Shown: piece after piece, positions 1-13,700 of the stretch
How positions within the stretch are numbered: the first letter of the stretch is position 1
Layout of the letters: each line of letters begins with the position of its first letter
Assembly (NCBI GenBank): GCA_944989445.1
Contig: CALYLW010000209.1
Coordinates: forward strand, 596,370-660,369
DNA: 64,000 bases
DNA from: Ampullaceana balthica
Lineage: Eukaryota > Mollusca > Gastropoda > Lymnaeidae
Direction of reading: 5' to 3'
Notes under the pieces: model-generated
Seen by the model: only the letters and a program-made list of their open reading frames with translations
Database searches by the model: none
What the model was told of the DNA's origin: nothing
Position numbers and translations under genes: made by a program

Positions 1-139
1 TTATAGATTTTTTTTATTCCTAAAAAAATGATTAAAAAGAAGAGTCATTTGTCAAAAATATCAGGAAATTGAGTTTGGTGATCAATAAATTAAGACTAAA
101 AATGTTTTAAGTTGATAGAAAGTTTCAAATAAATGATAT

Positions 140-240
140 CTTCTTATGGGCTAAGCCCCGGGTTCCCAACCTATGGGTGCACCTCCAAGGGCATTGCGAA
201 GGGTTTTCTGGTGGGTCGCCAACTTGTACATTCGACTAAA
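140..240. repeat. Possible hAT-type transposon end (weak)
   Basis: The segment has the GGTTCCCAACCTATGGGT pattern followed by GGTGGGTCGCC, which resembles the outer ends of many Charlie-like hAT elements. No partner end or target duplication was found. It lies in RAB10 intron sequence. Confidence 0.3.
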
Positions 241-688
241 AAAATATTCCCTTTAATGCAATTTTGGACTGCTAAATTTGTAGAGAAGTTATAAAAACCT
301 TATTGAAAATGTCTTTCAATTGCATGGTTGTACTAGTGGTTCTTGATCTAAGATGGCATATGTACAACTCATAATCTCTCCAGGAACATGATTCTTTAGG
401 TAATGGTATTCAGATTGGGAACAATATCCAATAGAAAATCCCAAAGAGGAGTGGTACCCTATCGGATCCCATCTTGGAACAGTGTGTTTACAAAGTTTAT
501 TTTTATATATTACTGTTTTTTTTGTTAAAAATTTAAAAAAAATTTTATGAGTGCAATCATTAATATTGAGACAGAATTTAGGCCACCTCGACCTGCTTCT
601 TTTATATTGAACAAAGGCCAAAATATAAATATTACAAATTTACAAACCTAAATTCATGTAGATGCCTATATAGAAAGTTAAAATGATA

Positions 689-1571
689 CAGTCAAACCTC
701 TCATAACGAGCACCTCTCATAACGAGCAATTCGCATAACGAGCAAAAATTATTTTTAAAAAGTTGCTCCCTTAAAGATCGAAGATTTCCATAATGAGTGA
801 CGCAGTAAGGGAAAGTCCCTTTTTCCTGGAAACTCAATTGTGAGCCGACACTTCCGCCCCGATGTATTATTCTGTGTTAAGCACTGGGTCTGTTAGCGTA
901 TTGTTTTTGTGTGTGATCAACTGTTTTAAAAAAAAATTTTCAGACAGTATTCGTAATTTTTGTATGTGCAAAGTGTAATAGCCTGTGCTAAAATGTCTTC
1001 GAAAAAAACAACAGAAGAAGACAATAATATGAGAGCAAAAAAAATAAAATGTTGAAATGAAACATAAAACCATTGAAAAACGAGAACAAGGTGGCTAATC
1101 TAGCGCCCAACTACAATCAGCCAACATCAACGATCTGCACTATTCTCAAGGACAAAAACAAAATAAAAATTAAGGAGATGGATGCTTCAAAGGGAGTGTC
1201 AAGAATGTCTACGAAACGGTTACGACACATTTTCGCCAAATTTTGAAGCGTCTGCAAAAACAAATATCTTTAGACAGTTTTCTAGTTAAAAGGGAATAAT
1301 TATTTGTCATAAATTCATATTTTTGTTTACGTTTTTTGTTTCAAATCTAAATTGTTTTCTGTTGTTTCACTCTTGAACAATTCTTTAGTACATGTAATTT
1401 TATTTGAATAAATGTTAATATTTTTTGAAAAATGAGTATTTTTTTTCAGCACGGAACGGATTATCGTATTTTACATTGATTTGTATGGGAAAAATTATTT
1501 CGTATAACGAGTATTTCGCTTAACGAGTAAGATTCTGGAACGAATTAAACTTGTTATGAGAGGTTTGACTG
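689..1571 (+). mobile_element. Decayed pogo/Tigger-type DNA transposon, internally deleted
   Basis: The ends are inverted repeats. The left starts CAGTCAAACCTCTCATAACG, and the right ends with its near complement, GTTATGAGAGGTTTGACTG. A TA precedes the left end; the matching TA on the right appears mutated to CA. Near 1097 one frame reads NLAPNYNQPTSTICTILKDK, which resembles the CENP-B/pogo helix-turn-helix, but the frame is broken by stops on both sides. At 883 bp it is too short for an intact element. It sits in a RAB10 intron. Confidence 0.75.
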
Positions 1572-1632
1572 CATAAGGAATTTTAAAATTTGCAATAATA
1601 AAATAATGCTTAAATTTTCTTTTTTCCATTAG

Positions 1633-3304
1633 CATGCAAATGAAGATGTAGAAAAGATGATCCTTGGTAACAAATGTGACATGGATGACAAGAGACAAGT
1701 TCCAACAGCCAGAGGAGACGCAGTATGTTAAACTTAAATGTTATTATTGGTTTGTTAGTGGCAAGTTTTTGTTGCGTTTTTTTTAAAATTAAGAATTTAT
1801 GAAAAAAAATGGTTGAGCTCAAATAAGCCTTCTGGTACCAGACACATCTTTTTATAGTGACCTACATTTTTTCCCTGTGGCCCGAGTGGTCCTATTAGCC
1901 ATGTAGAGGCTTATTTAATATAAACACAAAAACAGGGTTATGACTGCAGAATGTTTAATTGTTAAGGAATAGTCTAATTTTATTTTGATTTTTAAATAAT
2001 GAAAATCAACCACAGACTGATTTTTTTCTGCGGATCTGTATTTGTTGTTTAGTAGGGATGTTGTTAATTATATTTGTATTGAATTTATTCATAATTCAGC
2101 TTAATGTTGTTTTTTTTCCTTATACATATTTATTTCTATAATTTTTAAAAAGAATCTTTTCTATTCTTGTCTAATTGTTGTATTGATTAATTTATGAAAC
2201 GTGTGAACAAAAAAACCCAGTTTTGTTAACATCCATATCCATTTCTGCACAGATAATTATCTTTAGTTTATTATCAATTGTTTAAAACAAAAAAGTTTAA
2301 AAAATAATTTTCAAACCTATCAAATTTTGACTCATCCCAAAATAATAGAAAAATAATATGCTGTACTTGAATATATATTGCAAAAAAGTAGGACAGTACT
2401 TATATAATAATACCTATTAAGTACTTACATCACAGTAACTTAAGGTACATAATATATTTATACTAGTATATCACCAGTCAAAAATGATGGAAGTTTTTCA
2501 AAATAAATACACATCAGATTAAAAAATAACGTAATAACTTTTATTTTATTTATTTTATTCATTTATTTCCCTATTGAACAATTTTATGCGGCCGTTCCAA
2601 AAGAGTTCTTTTTTGGTGCAGTAATTTGGTGCGCTGCTTTCTAAAATTAGTAGCGTCATGGAATGACAGAGATTGCAAATTATGTATATTGATATTTTTA
2701 AATTTCTTAATTATGTCTTGAGCTTTTCAATGACTCTAATTTAAATGTAGTTTAAAAAAAGCTTTATTTGTAAAAAAATATATAATAATTATAATTTCAA
2801 AAGATTAGAAATATTACACATATAGCTATTTAAAAAAAATAAAAACCACCAAATACCATTTCAATTACCAGATTGCAAGAGAACACAACATACCATTCCT
2901 GGAAACTAGTGCTAAAGCAAATATTAATGTGGAAAAGGCATTTATGAACTTGGCACAAGCTATCCTCAATAAGGTTGGTTAATACATATTAAACTTGGAG
3001 CTGATTAATTCCCCATCATTAGAGTATTGGTCACAAATGTAGTTTCATGTATTCAAAAACAATTGTTTTATGTAAATGATGACAATTATTGAATTTTGAT
3101 AATAAGGTGAATATTCCCAAGTTTAATTACCTTTAAATGGCTTGTTAACTTATTTTGAACAGTATGTTTTATTTTAACCCTACTAATATAGTCCATGTAT
3201 TTAATATTTGTGTTGTTTTTTTTCCTCAGACTCCAGGCAGAGTTTCAGAGCCTAGTGGGGTTAACATAGGTCAGCAAGACACAAGCTCCAAGCGATGCTG
3301 TTGA
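1633..3304 (+). CDS. RAB10: RAB10-like small GTPase, 3' three coding exons (5' part outside window)
   Basis: Three exons join in phase 0: 1633-1722, 2872-2973 and 3230-3304, giving the last 88 residues of a Rab GTPase. Exon one encodes [20 protein letters not shown], which holds the NKCD guanine-binding (G4) motif. Exon two encodes the ETSAK (G5) motif followed by ANINVEKAF. The last exon ends in SKRCC, a double-cysteine tail expected to be geranylgeranylated for membrane attachment. The HANEDVE stretch is typical of Rab10 rather than Rab8, though Rab8/13 are close relatives. Rab10 family proteins direct exocytic and recycling vesicle traffic. Donors are GTATGT and GTTGGT, and acceptors are TTAG, CCAG and TCAG. 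The P-loop and switch exons must lie upstream of base 1. The first intron part carries a decayed pogo-type transposon. Confidence 0.93.
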
Positions 3305-3606
3305 TATGTGTGCAGGAATAATGTCACTGGGCTACACACCACCGCATTTCTCACTCTTCTCTCTGCTCCCTCAGATTACACTAAACACTATTACTTTCTT
3401 TTCTTATCCTGAGTTGTCTTGTCAAAGATCTTTGTGCCTCCTTGTAGTAATACAATTTATAGAAATAGTAAAGTTGAAAAGACCTTTAAATATCTGTAGA
3501 TCGATCTTTCTTTGAGGTGGTTTTTTAAAATAGTATTTAGTCTCCATTAGTATTTGATAGGATGACCAAAACAAAGACTGATTAATTATATTTTGTTAAC
3601 CAACTG

Positions 3607-3612
3607 AATAAA
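3607..3612 (+). promoter_or_regulatory. Candidate polyadenylation signal of the RAB10-like gene
   Basis: AATAAA lies about 300 bp after the stop codon. The surrounding DNA is so AT-rich that further AATAAA hexamers occur downstream (for example near 5647), so the true 3' end cannot be set by reading alone. Confidence 0.3.
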
Positions 3613-6600
3613 GTGCTTATGAAAATCTTAATCATTTAATTTAGACACACATGAACTTAGAACACATGGCTTAACCCAGGTAAGCTAAATCTCAAAGAAT
3701 AATTATATCAAAAGGTCACCTGCAAGTTTATTGTCAAATGGATATTTGTAGAAAGAATTATATTTTATTTTTCAGGGCTACTAAACACACAGAAATGTGG
3801 TTGAATTCTTCAATAATTTTAGTCTGATTCTGGGATCACCCAAGTATGTGTCATGCTTTCTGTGTTAACAAAATTACTGCAGTAGCTTAGTGTATCCATT
3901 CACACTCAGATTCATCTGCCAACATTTTTTGTAGTTATGCATTATCAAGGCCAGAAGTTTTATTTCCATGATGTGGTCGTGTTCTTACAATTTTTTTCAA
4001 TACCTTTTTTAGAAGGGGCTTGTGTCAAACAAGAATGTGTATTATCTTTATATGATAATAATTCCTGTCTTATGTGTGCTTGGTGTCGGGTGAAATTTGG
4101 AAAATGAAAGTAGAGAAAACGGTTGTAAATGTGATGAGATGTTAATGTTACTGAACCATTTTGGGCCTGTGACAGCACTCTTTTTTTTTCTTCAAAAGCT
4201 GTTAAAATTACAATCTTTTTTATATACATTATTATTTAAAAATATCCATTGAGTTGTTTTGATAAAAATTTGGCTGCTTGAATATTGATGCAGAAACGTT
4301 AATACTACATGTACCATGTGTAGATCATGTTCTTGTATTATATTTTTTTATAGTTTTTTTTTGGTTGTCATTTTATTGGCTACCTAAGATAGTTTATTTG
4401 TTAAGTTTTGCAATTCATTTAAGCTATTTTAAAAGAAGTATAAAAAATAATTTATATGGACAATACAAATATAAATTTAACATAGTTCAATTGTTGCTTT
4501 CTGTATCAGTTTCGGGTGATTGGTATTTTTTTTTAATTGATCATATCAAGTCAGGCAACATAAATTGTATTAAGGCATATATATATATCTTTGTTTTGTT
4601 GTGCCACTCTCGCAATTCAAGCAAATTTACAGTAGCTATATTTAATTTTAATATAGTAAATTTATAATTTGAAATATTTTGTTTATGCTAGTGACTTGAT
4701 ATTAAATTAATTTTTTTTTAATTTGAAGAGAAAGCTAGACCAATTTTACAAAAACTGTTGTGTTTTTACATACATACACTTCTGTTGTTTGCGTTAGATT
4801 GTATTTACTGCTACTAGAAAAATAAGGTTTATTGTAATCAATTTTTTATCAAATTGTTTTTTTTCCAAACATTGCTTGTGAAAAAATTAAAACTAATACA
4901 TGAAGAATCAAGGAACATAAGACTTACTTTTACCTTAAATAACTTTGAAAGAAATTTATGTATGAAATGATTTATTGGCCTTTTTAAAATTTATCTCTAA
5001 AATTTTATCTTTCCCCATAGGTTGATTTAATGCATGCAATATATATTTAGGGACAAGCATCTCTTTTCATTTCTATTATCAGTGCTTTAACGTATGTATC
5101 AATACATTTTTTATAGAGTCACTGATTTTTTAAAATTTCAAAATGTATGCATTCATTTAAGTTTTGGGGTATATTTGCGCGTAGTTCATTGTATTGCTAA
5201 GAGAATCAGATTTTTGGTTATGCATGGTTCATAAGGGTTTAATTACAAAACGTACTTCTATATTCTATGAAATATATTATTAAAGCAGTCAAGTGTATTA
5301 TTTTCATAGCTAACTCATTAAATTCGTTCCAATACTGGAGCATATGTGCCTTTGTGTTACGTTTTGTCAAATTTGATAAAATTTCTTGAGTTGGTAAAGC
5401 TTAGTTCTGGTATCTTTATAATTTATTTAGACAAGTTGTTTTAATATATATTTTTAAAGAGAACTGCTTGCTTTTTTTCTCTTGCTGTTAAATGCAGATA
5501 ATTTTTTTTAGCATTTCACAAAATGCAAGTAAAAATTTGGTGTTCATTGAGTTTTTCATTAATATAAATTATTAACATTTTATGTTAATGCAAAATAAGT
5601 AATATTTTGCATTTTGAAATGCAGTATCTACTTTTGACAGCAGAAAAATAAAGTATACCACAATGAAATTATTTTGACAGTATTTCTTTAAGATATTTAA
5701 AAAAAAATAATCATCAAATTTAAAAAAAAATTATTTGAAATGTTATGTTGTGTCAAATGTCATGTTTGGCATCAAATACTGTAATAAATTCTTAAATAAG
5801 TTTCTATCTTCTGTAATGTTCAGTTTAAACTAGGCCTTCAGAAAGAAATGGCTTTTCTCATGTGTTCCTTGTATTTTTGTTTCAATTTTAACTAATAAAT
5901 ACATCCAGTACAAGTTTTTCTTCAGTTTTAGCGGAATGTTTTTTTGTAAAATTAGTTATAAAAAGAAAGAAATTAAAGTTATAATAGTTATATGTTTAAA
6001 CAGAGGGGATGATCTTAAAAAGCAAGAGAAAAGCTTGTTAATTAATCAAAAAGCTTGGGTGACTTTGAAGAATATTATATGAATATGTATGAACATTTTT
6101 AAAAACAAACAAAAACAACTTTTTAGTCAGTTGTATAATTTATTTTAAGATATTTGAAATATAAATTAGGGATTGGTATAAGATTGTAGGGAATTTTTAT
6201 TTATTTTTTAAGTGTTCTGAGGACTATGTAATTACATTTATTTTGACGAAGATTTCTTGACATTTTCTTTTTAACAAAAAAGAAACAGTTTTTCTTAGCT
6301 TGAGACATGGAGTTTTATTATTTACTGGATTAAAATTAATCATCACACAACTGATTTAAAAATAAAAATCAGTTTACGATAAATTATTGCACATAACACT
6401 TATGAAGAAAGTTTAGTAATACATTATACAAAAATAATACAGTATGACATTAAATAAAATAATAGTATTTGAAATGAAAATATTGCACACAATAAATTTT
6501 TAAAGTATTGTATTGCACTTGTCCTTTTAACACCCATTTAATATGTAATTACCTCCTGAACTATTAACATTTCATTGTAAGTTAAAAAAAATATTTTTTT

Positions 6601-7138
6601 TTCACAAATTTAAATATAAAAATAATTTTCATCATTGGATAATTTTATTATATTATATTAAACGATGTATATGGCAGAAATTTGAAGTAATAAAGAGATA
6701 TTTACTGAGTCTGTAACTAATAAAAATATCCCCAAAAGAAAAAAATTTTTTAAAAAAGGAGGATGAAATTATTAAAAATTAGTTAGAAATTTTTGTCCCC
6801 ATCTATTACTGGTTCCTCATTGAAGTAAATGGTGCAAAATGTGTCATAATACATTTGTAAAGAATGATTATTATAAGTATAAGGTAATTGTATGAAAATG
6901 TATGGTCTTTCAGAAAATTAATAAGAAATTTTTTTTTAAAAACATTTTTATGTAAATATAAAAAGGTTGTCCTATATTAAATAGCAAGCAAGTAACTATC
7001 AAGACACAAAAAATCTGAAAGTTAGGCTTTTTATAAGTTTATGCCCCTGATGTTATATGTTCATGAACCAAGTATTAGCACATTTTGAAATATTCTGACA
7101 AATGTAATTTGTAAATTTTGTAAAAAAATTGCACTAAA

Positions 7139-7220
7139 AATGGTTGCTGTGCAATTTTGCACACACATTTTTTTTACTTTGCACACGGACCAATGAACCT
7201 TAGAGGGAACATTGATTCTG
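7139..7220. repeat. Solo end of a short GTTCCCT/AGGGAAC MITE family
   Basis: The segment contains TTTGCACACGGACCAATGAA followed by CCTTAGAGGGAACATTG. The same order is seen at the right end of the element at 8235-8412. No left partner was found here. Confidence 0.5.
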
Positions 7221-7362
7221 ACATGTGTAAAATTCAGATTAAGTGTGGTCTCCGTAACATAAGTAACCAAAACACTTATTGTAATCCTTTTTTATGACAG
7301 TTATTGTTGGAGACCCTTTCGACAACAAACAATGAATTCAAGAAAATGAAATTGAAAGGAAA

Positions 7363-7748
7363 TTAACTGACAACAATCCCTGAAATGGCTGACTGTATGG
7401 CTGTTACAATATGGTCTGTTGTGGTTTTCTCTTGACAAAATAGATTATGTTGAATCTTCTCAACCACATTTAGCAGGCTATCTGTTGTGAGGCCCTCAGA
7501 TATGTTAAACTCTGGGTAATGCTCTAGAACTGGTACCATAGCCTTAATCAATTTGTCTTGTAAAGACTTTAATTTAAAATCCAGCTCTTTGATTCTTGAT
7601 TCTGTTGATTCATTTTGATGTACAAGTTTGATGACATCCAGTTCTTTGGCACTGACCTGGCTTCGCTGAGAAGAAACTTTTAGTTCAAGTTCAGTATTGG
7701 CACCTCTCAAAACTTGAATCTCTTCATCTACAGAGTCATCCGTTAAGT
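7363..7748 (-). CDS. MYT1: MYT1-like last coding exon: C-terminal coiled coil
   Basis: The exon encodes the last 128 residues. It starts [15 protein letters not shown] and continues as a heptad-rich helix ([26 protein letters not shown]). The final part, [16 protein letters not shown], resembles the closing helix of vertebrate MYT1 proteins (compare an IKQAVRGIQV ending, from memory). The acceptor is TTTACAG at 7749-7750, and the stop TAA is at 7363-7365. An apparent start at 7710 is only an internal TTG; the exon continues upstream in frame to the splice acceptor. Confidence 0.9.
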
Positions 7749-10700
7749 CTGTAAAGTTTAGAAAGATTTTAAATTAAATTATTAAATTTTTAAACAATAA
7801 TTAAAATGAGATACATTTACTTTAAAAACTATGCTTACTATTATTAATTATTAAGATACAGAACAAAAAGGGTAAAATTTAGTGAAGCATATTGGGTATG
7901 TAAAAATCTACTTAAAAGAAAGATGATCAATGCAATCTGAATATAATAAAAGTTACAAGTTATTTCTTTTTCATTATTTAGCTTGAACTTCACACCTAGT
8001 AAATTTACTGACGTAACACACATTCAATTAAACATACATTCAAGTAACTCACTCCATAAAGATAGCAATTAATTCTAATTTCTTGGAAATCAAGTTATGC
8101 AAATATTGAACATAGCATTAACATCATGTAAGCATATTTCTATAGAATGACTATTTATGTGATTATCCATTACTAAGAACAATTGCATAAACATCACCTC
8201 ATTAAGATTAACTGAAATTTAGTTAAAATATTTCCCACCAATGTTCCCTTTAAGATGTGCGACTGCGCAGATATCTGACCCAACGCCACACAGCAGTTTA
8301 TAATGACAGCACAGCAAATTTTGCCGAATATTGCAAAAAAAAGGAGCTGTTAAACTTTGCACACGAGTTATTTAAATTTTCACACAGACCAATGAACCTT
8401 AAAGGGAACATAGCTTCCCACCCGGATCAAAACAAATAATTGTGCCATCAGACAATTCTACCACCATGTAACTTTTTTTTACACCCGAGATCAGTGTCAA
8501 GAATGAGCTTACTAAACAGCCTTTTCACCCCCTCAGCACAGTCAATTTACAATACACAAGGAAATATTTAAAATTATTGTGTGTAATGGTTTTTTCTCCG
8601 TTTATGGTTTTGACAACAATCAGGAGGAAATTTGACCTCAGGACCTTATACACTAATAAATACACTAATTAATGAATTTATTATACCTTCGCCAGCTTGT
8701 GCTTTTATCTGAAGTGCAGTGAGTTCTTTAGGAGAGATCTGAGCACGCTTCATTGCTGCTGTAGCTCGAGGACATCCAGACACACTGCGATGAGACTGAA
8801 AACTGCCATTAGAGTGACCAGACCCATCGCAACCAATGATAGGGCAGCTGGCAGATTCATAACAACAGAAAGCTAATTATTAATAAAAGTTAGTAGGGTA
8901 GGAGACTGCTTTTTAATACAAAAAAGCACATATATTTTTCAAATATGACTGCATGAATTAAAAAAGAACTATATAAAGTACCAAAAAGCCTTAATGGCAA
9001 ATATGCAATACAAAGATTACAAGAGAAATAGCCACTTACAAAATGTTTTCTGTTTTGAGATCCCATGAAGACTGGTCTATGTCTTGTATATCTGTTGTTG
9101 GTAGAGAAACTTTTGGTCCACGCAACTTGTTAGCTATTGGACAACCTGATGCACTGGAAACAAAATGAAGTTAAGAACTCGATAGAACCTAAATTAAATG
9201 TAAGCAAATGCTATAATTTAAAGAGCTAATTAAAACACTTATTTACTGAATTTCACCATTTCTAAGAAGAGTTTAAAAAATTGTCATTGTATTTTTTCTG
9301 GAGATATTCAATTTTAATATGAATAAATATTATTTACTCCTTTTAATTTGTTTTCCTCTATTAAAGGGAATGAGAATTATGCTATTCAATCCATTCAAAG
9401 CAATTCAAGTATATAAAATAAATATGCTACAATTACGGTATTATTAATTATAAAAACTACTTGAAGACGTGAAATGAATTTATTTGAAAAAAATGTGTTT
9501 CTGACAAATTTGGAATTTTCATATTTTAAAATGTTAATAAAAATATTCACATTGAAAAGTAAGTGCAATAACATATAAATAATATATAATAAAAATTTAA
9601 ACAACGAAAAGACTTTTTAAAAAAAATCATAAAATATATTTAGATTAAATTAAAGGTAGAATTTTTTTTAAACTCTAAGCCTTTAGAATAATAAGGTCAC
9701 ATGATATTTATTAAATACTGCTCTTCATTTACATAATATTATATATCCTAAAAAGTTAACATGAAAAATGGTTAAGTCTCAAAGGCTAACGTAGCTATGA
9801 AAAGAAGAAAATACAATAAGAACAAGGACAATAAAGGGATAGGCCTATGTGTATCTAGCAAAATTGGAAAGCACTTGGGTGATAGAAATAGATAATGGAT
9901 AGAAGAAATAGCATCTTTTACAAAATAAGATTACTTTAACATGTAAGAGCATAAGTTAAAATAGGATTAATGCTTAGCAGCATCCAAGATAGTACAAATT
10001 ATAATAGCTACCTCTTATTATTTAATTATTATTTTTTTTTACAAAACAAAACAGATAGTTAAAGCAGATGCAAAAAGAAGAATGATTTATTTAAAATTAT
10101 TGTGTGTAAAAGTAATGGTTTTTTCTCTGTTTATGCTAATTAGAGATAGTTTAAATGTTTTATATTTGCTTCATGAGGTATGAGATAGCCAAAAAGTAAC
10201 TTAAACATTTCAGATACTAATTTCACATATATTAGGAGCAGAGGAATGACAAGGTTGTCAGATTATTGAAATGACAACACAAGGATCAAAAGTCTATATG
10301 TAAGTGAGCTTAACTTTTTAATTTACATTTTAAGCAATTTACTAACAATTGATATGAAAAACCAATACTTTTCCCACTGAATTCATAGTTTTATGGCGTT
10401 TTTCCTAAAAAGTGGCATATTCATATATCGATAATATATAATCTAAAAGGTTAAAGTGATATAAATTTCCACTGAATTTCAACTACAATAACAATTGTGA
10501 GTAAAATATCTGAATATTAAGGATTTTTATGATATAAGTTGTTACAAGTTGAATAGCCTGCAGACAAAATTTAATAAGTCGTATAAATTTCTTAGGTGAA
10601 TAACAACAGGTAAACAAAAATATTTACTACTGATGAAAACATTAACTGATGATCAACAAAAAAAAGACAAGATTTTGTCCAAAAATGAATACATTTGAAT

Positions 10701-13700
10701 AGAAACAGAAATAAGTCAATTAAAAATAAATATACTCATTTTACCTAGGGTTTCTTACAAAGTACTACAGATTTTAGATTTAATAAAGAATAATAAGACT
10801 ATGCAAAAAGACATCTATTACACAAACAATAATATCTTAGTTTCACAGGTCCATACCACACATTTTATTATGTAGAGACATTACCCAGACATTCATAATT
10901 TAAAGTTCAACTTTATTATAATCCCCTTCATTAGGATACAATATTTTAATTTCCTCGAATTAATAAGACTTAAATGCATTGTTGAAATTTTTTAACAATA
11001 AAAATATATTATGTATTGTTCTTCTAATAGATGACCCTTGTGAGAACATTTATTTCCATTATTTATTTTTAAAAATTGTATACTGCTTTTTAAATGAACT
11101 TAGCCATCATAAAGACAAAACCTATTTCCAAAGGACTATGTCTTTTTTTAAAGGCTAGAACTATTGAGGTCATAACATCTATTTTCATGCACAGTTGTAC
11201 CTTCGATGTGACAGATATTTCCCTGTCACATGACCAGATCCATCACATCCTGGTACTGGGCAGCTTAAGAATTGGTATGATATTAGCGATACTATATCTT
11301 GAGATGTTTTTTGTTATGAACACAAAGTAAAAACTGATAGACACTATAAGAATTTCTAACGCTTTTCATCTACCTCTAACCCAGTTGCTTTTGGTGTATG
11401 AAGATAACGATTTTATCTTATAAGATTCAATGAAACACTAAATATGCAGCTTTGTATTTGTTTTTATTCTAACACATAATCTAGCTTTAAATGCAAGGAT
11501 TCAGGTTCTATAAATCAAATAAGACTGTTCATATTAAATTATTTATAACTGATCAGGAAGAATATTTGAAGAATATTAAACAAACTGTGGTCAGGACAGG
11601 AGACTTGAAAAGAAATATTTCTTACCGTAATGGATCCTCAGATTCTTTCTTTTCTCCTTCCTTCATTAGTATTTTTTTAATTTTGGCAGCACGGGGACAA
11701 CCAGACAGACTACGATGTGAAGCATAATTTCCTGTCACATGACCAGATCCATCACACCCTGGCGTTGGACACCTTAAAAGTAGTTTAAGGAATTCATCAA
11801 CATAATTAGTTGCGAGTGCCTTTCCAAAATTACTTTTACTTCTTGCGACAAAGGAAAGTTATGAGGTCTTTAAAATGTATAGAAATTCTTTGAATTTTTT
11901 TTTAAAGATGCACATGACTACAAATAAAAATCTTACATTAAATTAGTTTTTAAAAGTATATAAAATCAAAAGGAATATAAGCACAACAACATAAATACTT
12001 ACAAAAACACAAACCTGTTCAAGATATTTAAAAATAAGAGACTCATACATTTACTTACCAAAGGTAATGGTCACAACAAAGTTTCAAGTTTCTAAATATG
12101 TTGTCAAAATGTCAATTTTTCATCTATTTTGTAGATAGCACAGGCTTTTATAAGTCCTTCACCCACAAATAGAGTTTAAGGCATTTTAATGTTTGCCATA
12201 TTTCAGCAGAAAGTATTGTATGCATGTCTATTGGCTAACATGCTAAGTTTTCTTTCAATCATTATTAAGTATGTATTTTAAAATGATGACTGAGTTTAGA
12301 TGCTGTTTTTTTTAACCACTCATTTTAATACTTCTTAAAATGTAATTTTAATATTCTTAAAAATTATTATGAAACTATCTAACCGAACCATTTTGACTTA
12401 TTAGGTTTCTATATTTAAATAAATGCAATTTTACATGTTCTTGTATAAGCCATTAAGCAAAGATATAATATACAAAGATAATATTTTTATTTAAACTGTA
12501 TTTACAGAGATTTGTGTCATAAAATTTATGAGAAGTATTTGCCATTTTCCTGAAAAATCTTTTTAAGATTGTTATTTATAATACATAATAATGAGATTTA
12601 AATTATAATTATTTATAACTGTTAGGCATGTCTAAAGACTCTTATTTATTTCACAGGTTTTTTTAAACCAAAGAATGAGTTGCATTATTTGTTCAGTCAA
12701 TATAATGAGTTTTTACAAAAGGAAAAAACCTCTTCCAGAGAAGATTTAAAATGAAGTAAATGGAGAAATAAACAACAAATATTTTGAGGAACCAAGATCT
12801 TACTACAATAACATTTAAAATAACACTTATTTAAAAGCTGCAAATTAAAAAAAGTAAAATATAAAAGAAAACAAAAATATTAAAAGTTGTTACATGTAAA
12901 TACTTTTAAAAAAATATTATTTACAAATATTTATAAACACATATATAATTTAAAGGCTATTTAGTGCTATACGTTATTTAAAATAGCATTGTTTAAAAAA
13001 TACTGAAAGCAAATAATTATCTGTAAGGAAATTTTCTGAGGACTTGAACTAATTGGGTCCCTGGTTATCTAATATTTTATTGTGCAATAAATAATACACA
13101 CCAATGCAATATCAAAGATTCTGGAGAGCATGCATATATGCTTGTGGTTTTTAAAAAAAAGCCTTATTTCTTAGTATAAGGTAACATTGCATTACCCTTG
13201 GAAACAAAATAAAAATTCATAGCATTACAAAAGCAAAACAATATTTATAAATACTTAACAGCATGTGAAACTCAATATAATGAAAGCCCACAACATCAAA
13301 AAATGAAATCCCTGTTGAAAAACTGGAAGCACCACAAATAGTGCAATTATTTTAAAAAATGGAAATAAAAAAGATTTGCAAAGTACACAGAACACAACAA
13401 GAAAAATAATGCACCGAAATGAAAAGCTGAAGAATTAAATAACTTAGGCCAACAACTTTACAAACAAAAGACTTCACTAAACAAGTGTCCAAACTCACTT
13501 CTGTTCAACCTGATTGGCCTGCACTGTTGCCCTGTCTGCTAGTGGACAACCAGAAAGACTACGATGAGAGGTGTAGTTTCCTGTCACGTGGCCTGAGCCA
13601 TCACACCCGTGGGTGGGGCACATAGCTTCTGATTTTTGCCGTGAGGCTAATCGAGATCCAATAAGGTCTAACAGTTGACTAGGGGAGGGTGGGGTTTTGG

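Larger units (their letters stand above)
3305..7362. other. Gap between convergent RAB10-like and MYT1-like genes; 3'UTRs, no supported gene
   Basis: This very AT-rich stretch lies between the RAB10-like stop and the MYT1-like stop, and presumably contains both 3'UTRs. Open frames in it (for example 4278-4667) are hydrophobic, AT-driven and resemble no known domain. The only repeat I can name is a solo transposon end at 7139-7220. Confidence 0.6.

Noticed and set aside
3306..3515. 69-codon frame directly after the RAB10 stop
   Set aside because: It starts 1 bp after the stop and has no family resemblance; it is most simply 3'UTR.
4278..4667. 129-codon plus-strand frame
   Set aside because: The composition is Phe/Ile/Leu/Tyr-rich as expected from AT-rich DNA. 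It lies in the likely RAB10 3' region and has no recognisable domain or splice context.
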